Source: Mycoemilia scoparia (Eukaryota; Kickxellomycota; Kickxellomycetes; Kickxellales; Kickxellaceae). Taken from it: a stretch of DNA of 64,000 nucleotides. The notes beneath the pieces are model-generated. The model saw only the letters and a program-made list of their open reading frames with translations. It ran no database searches and was not told where the DNA came from. The stretch spans positions 248,001 through 312,000 of the forward strand of contig JANBPU010000002.1 in assembly GCA_027575805.1 (NCBI GenBank). The letters are read 5' to 3'. This document shows positions 55,418 through 64,000 of the stretch, piece after piece. The translations under genes were made by a program, and so were the position numbers. The stretch's first letter is position 1. Each line of letters starts with the position of its first letter.

Positions 55418-58400
55418 TTATTTCGATCTACGAGAAGCGTTGATCAAGTCGACATATGCGCTCTCAACACATCTCTTAAGGTCTTGGTATGATACTATGA
55501 GACAAGAGTTTTCATCGCGGGATGTCAACATAATCCTCTCAGAGCATCCAGCATCCAACTGCAAAGAAAATACAGTAAATTAAGCTTAATATAGACGCTA
55601 TATAAACCTCAAGTTCATTCAATCTAAAGACAAACCTACCTTGTTGAGGTTTGTAAATACATGAGCGACATCAATGATAGGCGCACCATTCTCGTTAACT
55701 TGATGGAATACATAGTCGCGGAATAATTTGATCAAATAGCAGTCACCAGTTTCTGCCCATTTGGTGTCATTTTCAAGCCTAATGCAGAAATTTAAAGGGT
55801 TAAGATAAGCCCATCTATGGAGAACTCGCATATTGATAATTGTGTATGTATAAGATCGAAAAACATTCTTACTCTGGCCTCTCCAATATAAAATTTAGTT
55901 TACACATCAGCCTAATGAATCGGCCATTCTCTAGTTCCTTGCCCAGCTCGGTCATGACATGGTCCGAATATCTATATTTCACGATTATTTAAAAAGGCGT
56001 GATAATGGATATTGTATTGAGTTAGTCATAATATATTAGGTATATAGGGGAAAGAGCTCTTACGTTTGAAGGTTCTCAGAGTAATCTGCAATATGCGAAG
56101 CCATTAGACTGACTATATGGTTGATTGTAAGGCCCTGCCCATTAGAATTCAAAAGTGCTACACCCCATATATACAGGTCATCGGAACCACTTTTTATCAT
56201 TTCTAAGGCCTCTCTGCCTTCAATGGCATTTTCCATGTTATTGACTCCCTTAAGCAGAAGAATTAGCTTTCCAAGATCAACGATATCCTGAATCTATAAA
56301 ATGTACCAATTTTTGTATAAATTGTTTCCCTATGAACTACTGGTTCAAATGCCAATATTTCCGGATATTTCGCAAATAGTCCTTTACCTGTAGCCTATGT
56401 GTCTCTGCCACATTGGGGCCATCTATATCAAATATGCCAACGTTTGACAATAGAATCCTACAATCACACCAATTAAGCAAAATTATTATCATGGAATTAA
56501 ACAAGCTGTGTTATAATGAATAACTGGTGACATTTGGCAACACTTGCTTGCTTTTACCGCTGATTAGCACATTTTGGGCATTAAGACAGCGATATGCCAG
56601 ATTGCTTGAGTGTATTCTGCGGAGAGCCAGGACTATCGGGACAACGACCAGCCACAAAAAGTCGTCCCTCTCAACAAAAGAGCCGTACAGAGATGATGTC
56701 TTTTCAGAAAACATGGTGCTCACGCTGACTGCAAGTGGATAGAAATCGTAAACCACGACCATGGCTATATACCAATTATAAATAATGGCGTTGAATGAAA
56801 GTTAATATACACACACACATTGGGTAGTTGATGCAAAAGTAGAATGCAACGTCAGCTTACATTGATCGTAAAATGCTCTGGTGGTAAATGCCTTTTGGAC
56901 ACTGATTAGGTTAGGGTGCCTCACTGCTCTCCACACATTTATCATGGCAAGATTATCTTTTCCAATATCCATATAATCTACAGCAAAATAAAGATGCAGT
57001 TAGCCACCGCGACCTTTAGTTACCTATAGCCCCATATGGGTAGTTATTTTTGAAAGACTAAATGCAGATAGTGCATAATGAGGCATTGGTCAATGAAAAT
57101 ATAGGCCTTGCCTTATGCAGGTTGAAACTGACATACTAGTAGAACTTAGCCCTTCAAAAATAATCACTCATATTAGTCACAATATGAACTATCAGTGCGG
57201 GTGCCTACCTTTAATCCTGTATAGACAGTATGTCTTTCCATCAACAATAGACACGGCTTTATACACTGCAGCACTATACGTCCCAGATGGAAGAGATATG
57301 ATATGATTGCTTCTCAGGGTTGAAACAGAATGGAATGTATCCAATTTGTTTGGCAAATCAGGTTCTGGAATCCATGTTGCACAAAAAAGGAAATAAGACG
57401 CAGGTTTAGCTCAAATTCACATGATCAATAAATAAATTCTACAAACAAATTTAACCCAATTTCGTTTTTATGATATAATTATAGCAAAAGCTCACCTTGT
57501 ATAGAAATCATCGCCATGGCCTTCTTGGAATTCTCATTTCTAATCTCGAAATCCGCAGAAAACGACATTATGTGTCTCTGGTATGTGGGAAGCTTGGCCT
57601 TGATTGGGGGTGGAACATACGGCTATACAATTTTCGGAAAGAATTTCATGTATAATCCTGCAGCAAATAATTGACCACTTTCATTTGTTGGGCTTTGTGT
57701 ATGTGTATGTGTATGTGTGTATGGCAAAGTCTTACATTTTTTGCCACCATACTATCAGCAGGCCTGGGGTCCAGGTTAAGCATCTTTGGGCTGTATGGCA
57801 GCTGGGGCATCGAAAATGGATCTGCTCTTGCTGGAGGCTACATTTCACAAGAAGCACGTTGTAGTCTGGCGTGTGGTATGTGATGTCTCGAAAAATGCTG
57901 CCGCTGCCAAGAGAGTTTTTTCATAGTTGCATTGGCAAAAATGTGCATATACATATACCTCAACAAATGGATTAATAGCTCCTTGTGCGTCAGAGCCGTA
58001 ATTGAAGGATAGTGATGTCATCTTTTGTTCCAGTGACCTACTTAATCCATTTATTATTATTATTATTATTAGCAGAACAATTCATCAATAAACTATACTG
58101 ACTGCATTATTCAAGAAGATACTTTTGAAAGTGACCAAAGTTGTTTGGTATCTCTTTTACCTTGGAGAGCCTGGCTGTGACTTTGGCACTATAGAGATAA
58201 ACAATATGGTATATAATATAGTGTTTAGCTTGATGAAACCTTGATGGGAAATTGAAGGCACATTGCTGTCTCCACACTGCCTCAGGTATTGCGAATACTC
58301 ACTAGCAAATAAAGGCTTGTCCTTGCTTGAAGACTTGCTCAATTGAATTATTCTCGACCCTGGCTGGAATGCAGGGGAGGCGGCGCTCAGCTTTTTCACT

Positions 58401-58907
58401 GGCCTCTTTGCACTTTTTAACATCAAAATATTTCCAAGCATTAGTTAGAGCATACTCTCGTTGTCCTTTCATCTCTCTGGGCCAACTAAAGTTGGGATGG
58501 GTTCACCACCTACTCTTCCTGCGATTGTGCCTGGCCCTAAAGTCAGTTTCAAGCCCACATGTTTAGATAAGTGGTAATAATATTTCCTATGAAGCATGGT
58601 TTCAATTAATGCACGTTTTACCTTGTTTGCCACCCCCTTTTCGCTGCTATTATCTATGTTTCGGTGCATGTATCCCACCACATGGAAAGATTAGCTAGCG
58701 TATTAGCCGCTACATTGGTTATTTAATACCAGAAAAAGCTTTCACTTGTCATTACTTACAGCTATTGTCGGCGATGGCAGCTTTGTCGTCACCGTTCCTG
58801 TTGCTGTCCGCATCTTTATGAGATAGGGGTGACTTAATCTCTATTGCCTTAGAATGTGCGTTTGGTACTACTATTTGGGGATCGGTATCCATTCCCGAAC
58901 CATACAT
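55418..58907 (-). CDS. PAN3: PAN3, pseudokinase subunit of the PAN2-PAN3 deadenylase, 15 exons
   Basis: Exons (minus) 58907-58760, 58653-58622, 58405-58303, 58188-58161, 58037-57959, 57837-57736, 57622-57496, 57364-57209, 56977-56861, 56764-56548, 56457-56388, 56293-56064, 55971-55873, 55778-55640 and 55558-55418 give 595 aa with all phases consistent. PAN3 links poly(A)-binding protein to the PAN2 nuclease for mRNA tail trimming. A PAM2-like motif [12 protein letters not shown] sits near residue 65. The pseudokinase shows [75 protein letters not shown], and [20 protein letters not shown]. The C-terminus [20 protein letters not shown] is diagnostic. Intron 10 uses a GC donor, and intron 8 holds a MITE-like element. 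No N-terminal CCCH zinc finger was found. The first two exons are less certain. Confidence 0.88.
57034..57173 (-). mobile_element. MITE-like element copy 12 (subfamily II), inside PAN3 intron 8
   Basis: ATATGGGTAGTTATTTTTGA at the left mirrors TTCAAAAATAATCACTCATA at the right. The interior matches subfamily II in reverse. It fills most of a 231-bp intron; neighbouring introns without it are mostly under 130 bp. Confidence 0.8.
58047..58069. repeat. ATT microsatellite in PAN3 intron
   Basis: About seven ATT units inside intron 4 of the minus-strand gene. Confidence 0.9.
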
Positions 58908-60353
58908 TTTAACGACCGGGTTTACTTTGGGTAACAGTTTGCATCTAACAGCTGACTTTTCAAGAAAATCGGGCTAGAATTGGCCTTAATCGGTCATGTT
59001 CACATAACTATAAGCCACTATAATATATCTGGTGTGTATTATGGGGAAGCAGATCTCTATGGACTTCTTGTGACATGTTTTACAAATATCATTTAAATAT
59101 GAATAAAATTCATTAAATTGTAGTCATTTGGTATGCCAACAAATTTATATTTGAGTAGACATTAATCCTCAAAATTTGGTTGCAGCTAAAAAGCACATAG
59201 AACTAAAAATAATATGCCTAAATACCTGCAATTAACTGAGAAAAAAAACAACTAGATGTGTGGACAATCACATAGAATATTCTGTTGACAAACAAATAGA
59301 TCCTAAAGGCACAGAAGTCGCAAAACAAACAAAAAAATTGTCACAGTTGCGTTTGGTTTAAACTACAAGAGAAATTTGAGCGGGGGTTATCTCGATCTGC
59401 TGTCATTGGAACGCAACAGCCTGCTCTTGGGGGGAACAAAGAAACAGCAGCAGGGACTATTGCGCCCAATACTTGCGCGACTGTACACAAGTGCGGGATA
59501 AGCTGGCATGCATTTTTGCTTCAGAGATAAAACGCATCCACCCCAAACAACGACTCCCGGTCGATGTTTCTGCCAATTGACAGGGGATGGGCTTCTGGGA
59601 ACGATTGACATTGGTGATATCTCATATGCCCCGGGCGCAGTATAAGCAAATCATCTTTCTACTTCTGGTTTAGCACCACACTGAAGATTCTCTTGCTGAG
59701 CCTAAGCATACCACGAAATGGATGAGATTTATCAAAGACTGTCCCGGCTATCGAAGTGGTGCAAAAAACCTTAAATGTATCAAAAAAGCATTATCCAAAT
59801 GCCCATGAGGATAGTAATCAATCACAAAGGCTGTTCTGCCCTTGATACACAAAACGCTGGCAATAAACACTATTGCCCCTCCCCTGTCCTCCCCTGAACC
59901 ATAAGCCAGCAGACCAGAGATACACTGAACAATGCCTATTCACGAAGAATGAAAAGTGATGCAGCAGGAGCAGCAGCAATGGAAGTAAAGAGCTATTTGA
60001 AAAGGAGGCCTGGTGAGGCCTGGCGATCAGCTGGTTACTAGGGATCTACCAATTGGGTTTGCCCTTGCCTTTTTCACCAGCTCAAACACCACGGTTGTGC
60101 TGTGCACATATTGGTCACAGTAGGGCTCGTGCTTATGCTTGTGTGTGAGGCCGGTGGGAGGCACCATCTTTTCGCCTCTCACCCTGAGGCCTGGGAAAGA
60201 GGGTTCGTGAGCAGCAGACTTTAAAAGAGCTGCATTGGCCACACGCCAGTCCCAGCTCCATAAACAATTTTATCTCCACTTTTTCCTAGTCTTCCTCCAT
60301 ACCAACAACGCACATTAATTTTCGTGCATACACGACTTTAAATATCAAACAGA
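58908..60353. other. Divergent intergenic region, PAN3 and KVSF protein
   Basis: No gene supported; short frames only, mostly without ATG. No MITE-like copy. Right half is GC-richer and likely promoter/leader of the gene at 60354. Confidence 0.5.
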
Positions 60354-61025
60354 ATGTCATACCTGAGGTCTCTGACTAGCCAGGTATCCCTCCCGTTTCC
60401 TCGCGCCCATACCGAAAAGTCGGGCAAGGCATGGATCGCCAACAACGCCTGCCGGGCATCGTCGCCTCTACAAGCCTCTATGGCAAAGCCAGTAGCAACG
60501 AAGCCGTCTATGGAGTCTAGACGCCCGGTCAGCGCTCGGGCCAGCCTTTCTGAGCGCTACATCTCGGGCCCATTCACTTCTTTGGTGCGCATAGCCACTT
60601 TTGGCCACAAACGACCAACTGCGACCAGGGCTACCTCGTTTACTGAAAAGAAGGTCTCGCAGCAACAGAACATCACAATGGCCAATTGCCCACTAGCGCT
60701 AGGAATTCACAGCAACCATGCGGAAGCCACAACACCCAAAAAGCCCAAGAAAAAGGTATCATTTTCCAGTGAATCTGCCGAAGTAATAGAGACTTATAGC
60801 GTCGAAGAGTACGACCGCCAGGCCCCTGATCCATGGTTCGACATGACCCCACTGGAACGCGAGCAGATACGAAAAGAAATCAGGGATTATACAAGCAAGG
60901 ATATGGATCTGCACAACTGCTACACATCTGGCAAGCATACCTGGTGCATGCTATGCTGGCGGAGCTGCTGCAGCTGCCGCATACTGGCTCGTGAGATGTG
61001 GAAGCGTCCAAAACTGATACAATAA
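60354..61025 (+). CDS. Small fungal protein with a KVSF (PP1-docking-like) motif
   Basis: Single exon, 223 aa; I cannot name it. Residues 1-125 are basic, Ser/Arg-rich and almost free of acidic residues, possibly a targeting or disordered region. Residues about 130-140 read PKKPKKKVSFSSESAEVIET, containing KVSF, the canonical RVxF docking form for protein phosphatase 1. Then SVEEYDRQAPDPWFDMTP and REQIRKEIRDY, a pattern I associate with hypothetical proteins in many fungi (VxF...ETYS..EYDR). The tail is cysteine-rich (WCMLCWRSCCSCRIL), which might be palmitoylated or bind metal. PP1 binding is inference only. ATG context is good and the leader is pyrimidine-rich. Confidence 0.65.
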   Translation: MSYLRSLTSQVSLPFPRAHTEKSGKAWIANNACRASSPLQASMAKPVATKPSMESRRPVSARASLSERYISGPFTSLVRIATFGHKRPTATRATSFTEKKVSQQQNITMANCPLALGIHSNHAEATTPKKPKKKVSFSSESAEVIETYSVEEYDRQAPDPWFDMTPLEREQIRKEIRDYTSKDMDLHNCYTSGKHTWCMLCWRSCCSCRILAREMWKRPKLIQ

Positions 61026-61690
61026 AAAGTCACCGTCTTCTTCCTACATTACTACAGCCCAGAGTGTGTGCTGCTGCTGCTGACTAGCCGAACCATCCAT
61101 CCACATTTTTACAACCACATTGCCCCCAACGCCCTCCCCCAAGGTTTCTTCATACACATATACACAGACAAGCTTAATAGAGATATACAGAACAACCTTA
61201 TTAACAGCCCCCGCTGCTGCTGTGGCTTATGTCGACGCCGCCACCACCACCACCACCACTGCACAAGGCATTTTCAACCACTATTATTGACTTGAACTGA
61301 GCCTTTGCTCTCGCCGCTTTCAAAATTTTAATTTTCCTATATTACACCCTTTGCTTTGTAGCTTATTGTATTATTAGTCTCTACATAATCTTCAGATGAG
61401 TTTATTATTTTTCTTCAATATAAACCCAAATAATCAATTCCCTATTTTTGGCCATACATTTCCCAAAAGCTTGTATCGCTACACTACGAGTAGTTAAGTG
61501 CCCCACCACAAAGTCAAGTCAGTCTGGTGGGCAGGCGTGGAACATGGCAATCGACTGATAATATTGCATGCGCTACAATTTGGTCCTGCATTAATGCAGC
61601 CATCAAGCCAATAAAGCAGCCCATTTGAATTGGCAGGAAGGATTTTAGGAGCAAGTATATGGGGCTATTGGAGCGCACTGTCTCAGAGTC
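61026..61690. other. Intergenic, KVSF protein to AAA ATPase
   Basis: 3' flanks of convergent genes. Contains a short CAC/CCA run near 61239-61260; no gene seen. Confidence 0.5.
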
Positions 61691-63897
61691 CTAGGCAGAC
61701 CCGATTGCTAGCTCGACGTGCCCCGGCATGATCTAAAAACGTGATTAGATGGAAAGGGTGATCCACAGCCTTTCGTCAGTACGTGTCAGGACTATCATCA
61801 TTTATGACGCAAAGGGCTGCGAAGAGCCATGACCATTTCTGGCGCCATTTGCGATAATTTGTGTAATGTCTCATGGGAAGGTGATACTTGCCTTTTGGGC
61901 CCTGATAGACTGACGGAGGGCAATTAGGGCAGCCTCCTTGCACATGTTGATAATCTGTGCGCCTACAATTTAACAGCGGTGAAGTCAGTATTCTTCTGTT
62001 GCACTGCGCACCGATTGATGGCATGCTGAACGCGCACCCTCTTCTCCTCAAGCAGCAGAAAGGCCGCTCTCTACGCACACGCACAGAACTACTGGCTCGA
62101 TTGCTCCGGGCATTTCCTCCACCTCAAGAAAAATCTTTACACATACCTGACCAGCCACCAGTGCGATCTACAAGAAATCCCAGAAACGAGTCGTCTACGA
62201 CGGCAGCATCAACAGGCATCTTTGCAAGCTGTCCTTTTAGTATCTTGAGCCGTTGCTAGTAGCAGAAGCAGAGTAAATTCATGTGCAAAAATGTGAGACT
62301 GCCATACACAAAGCACATATATGCAGGGATAAACAAGAAAAACCGGTTTGATCTGCCGCTCGCTTACTGTGGAGTCTGGGAGGTCGATGCTGATGTGAAC
62401 GTCCAGTCGACCGGGCCTGACGATGGCAGGATCAAGCGTCTCCGGCCTATTGGTCACTACACACATGGGTACCCATATTGGCAGAGTCAGGTGACGAGCA
62501 GCAAGGACCAAGTAGCTTCTGCTGGCCCAGTAGCATATTTTTATGCGGCCTCCGAGAAGCGCCACAAGAAAAATAGCCATAAGGCGATTACATAGTCGCT
62601 AATATATGTGGCATGAGAGAACAATGGCTATGTGATGTAGTGCTTACCAGCAACGACTAGCACATCGGCAGTCTGGCGCTGTGCTGCTGTCTCCTTGGCC
62701 TGGAACCCATCCATTTCTATCCAAAGATAGAGTAATATACATAGCACGTTATACTGCTGCTGCTGCTACTGCTAGCCCTTTCCAAGCTGATTTGCCTGCT
62801 TTTCCAGAACCTAGTCTGGATGCACAGATCCTATCACCACACTCACCAATAAGAAGACTTGTCACTATTCTGTCCGAGGTATTTTCTGTGCTACTTCTTG
62901 AGCCACGCCTTGGCGCCAAGTTATCAATCTATAAGTTGTGGATAGGTTGAGGGGTGTATTTTAGTTGACATATCAGATGGTGGCACGAACGGCAGGCAAT
63001 CCCAAACTAAATCTGCTGTTTTAGGGGTTTCATGAGAAGCCAATTGCACACACAAGCATGTGCGAACACTTGCCTGATCAAACACGAGAATACACGGCGC
63101 ACTCTGCCTTGCCTTGGAGAAGATATTTGCAATGGCCTTTTCTGATTCACCAACAAGCATTGATCGCAGCTGCGAGCTTTCGGTAAGAATGACATTCATA
63201 TCTAATTCGTTTGCCAGAGCGCAACAAAGAGCTGATTTTCCAACTCCAGATGGTCCGTATATAAGCACGCCCTTTGGTGGATCAATGCCTGCCTCATATA
63301 TTCCACTGGGGTTTTTGAATGGCTGTACCAGCGTATCCTATATAAACAGGCCGATAAATTAGCATCTGCTGTGATGCACAACAGTATTGGTTTCAGAAAA
63401 TATTAAAATTATTGAGCTGCGTTAAATAGCATTTTAAGTGTACCTTCAATTCTTTAATTTTATCTTCCATGCCAAATAAATCTTGGAAACGGATGGGAGG
63501 GATCTATCAAGAAAAACTTGTGTATTAATTACTTTACCACATGAATTTAGATAGAAGTAATTGCAATTCACTGGATGACTTACTTTAAGATGGTATTCCC
63601 CAAGAGCAGAGGGAGTGATTTTTGTCAATTCGTCTTCAAAACCCTTTAATGTGAGTCCAATTTCCTTTATTTGTATATAAAAATACACAAATCTGTCAAT
63701 AAACCATTATATATATATATATAATTCAATAAAAGTTTTGATATCTCTTTTTACCTCCAAGCTCTTTGAACGACTTGATGATCTAAGGAATGTCCGCATA
63801 CAAAGGTTTTGTAGATCTGCTGGAGAATAACCTTTTGTCCGTTGAGCCAAAATTTGAATAATTTGATTCCTGTCTTCCACACCTTGAAGTGGTATCT
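61691..63897 (-). CDS. Tandem AAA ATPase of the Cdc48/AFG2/SPATA5L1 group (5' end outside window)
   Basis: Ten exons are visible (minus): 63897-63755, 63664-63584, 63503-63444, 63337-63074, 62928-62847, 62716-62648, 62456-62368, 62255-62147, 61962-61892 and 61732-61691; the N-terminus and first ring lie off the right edge. The first exon is a ring-1 lid ([18 protein letters not shown]), followed by [16 protein letters not shown] and [16 protein letters not shown], the linker pattern of Cdc48-like proteins. Ring 2 shows Walker A GPSGVGKS, Walker B CILVFDQID, then [20 protein letters not shown] with sensor and arginine-finger regions. Walker B has Gln where the catalytic Glu normally sits. Two introns (63073-62929 and 61891-61733) have GC donors. 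An alternative end without the last splice would add only six codons. Orthology (AFG2, SPATA5L1 or another) is unresolved. Confidence 0.82.
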
Positions 63898-64000
63898 CTA
63901 TACAAAAGTTTAGGCATTGAATGTCATTCTTTTGCATTTTCGCAACAATCTACGTTATATGTTATCCAAATGAATGTGTATTTACTTTGTAGCATGATTT

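Noticed and set aside
56542..56548. GT donors near the PAN3 GC donor
   Set aside because: GTGTTG is in the wrong phase; the other in-phase GT would insert two residues in a segment that aligns without gaps when GC is used.
1..64000. tRNA, rRNA or CRISPR
   Set aside because: No T-loop/B-box-like sequence in a cloverleaf context, no rRNA stretches and no regular direct-repeat/spacer array was found by eye.

Overview
The window is nuclear DNA from a fungus. The genes are monocistronic and lie on both strands. Most are split by short introns (about 80-240 bp), many with GTAAGT-like donors. The set includes fungal markers such as an MGM1-type dynamin, an HST3/4-type sirtuin, PEX11, PAN3, VPS27 and an OMA1 protease. 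High intron density (15 exons in PAN3, 10 in the DNMT2 gene), AT-rich intergenic DNA and the presence of DNMT2 suggest an early-diverging (zygomycete-grade) fungus. That placement is inference. I see no tRNA, rRNA or CRISPR array.

Layout. 0-7 kb: MGM1, TCTP and a DNMT2 tRNA methyltransferase (+). 7-15 kb: a large F-box/LRR-like protein and an unrecognised multi-pass membrane protein (-). 15-17.7 kb: gene-poor. 17.7-22.3 kb: a degenerate Clp/Hsp104-like protein and OMA1 (+). 22.3-25.2 kb: repeat-rich, with one possible tiny zinc-finger ORF. 25-31 kb: a PPR protein and a secreted/anchored surface protein (-). 32.5-34.7 kb: sirtuin (+). 35.3-36.4 kb: PEX11 (-). 37.2-40.7 kb: DEAH helicase PRP2/DHX16 (+). 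40.9-42.4 kb: UVRAG/Vps38/Atg14-family protein (-). 44-55 kb: aromatic amino acid decarboxylase, prohibitin 1, VPS27, questin-oxidase-like protein and 3-ketoacyl-CoA reductase (all +). 55.4-58.9 kb: PAN3 (-). 60.4 kb: small KVSF-motif protein (+). 61.7 kb to the right edge: a tandem AAA ATPase (-), cut by the window.

Themes. Several products act in mitochondria (MGM1, OMA1, prohibitin, PPR). MGM1, OMA1 and prohibitin belong to the same inner-membrane quality-control network, but nothing suggests co-regulation. VPS27 and the UVRAG-family protein both serve endosomal sorting.

The most unusual signals are: (1) an abundant family of short terminal-inverted-repeat elements (MITE-like, about 105-140 bp, 12 copies in 64 kb, at least two subfamilies), often just past stop codons and twice inside introns; (2) microexons of 8 nt (DNMT2) and 5 nt (OMA1) that are needed to restore conserved motifs; (3) GC-AG introns at about 6 of 67 hand-built introns, all with the donor GCAAGT; (4) a single-ring, apparently ATPase-dead Clp relative; (5) a Met-rich 42-bp minisatellite inside a questin-oxidase-like enzyme. 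All exon models were assembled by eye from reading frame, splice motifs and remembered family motifs.
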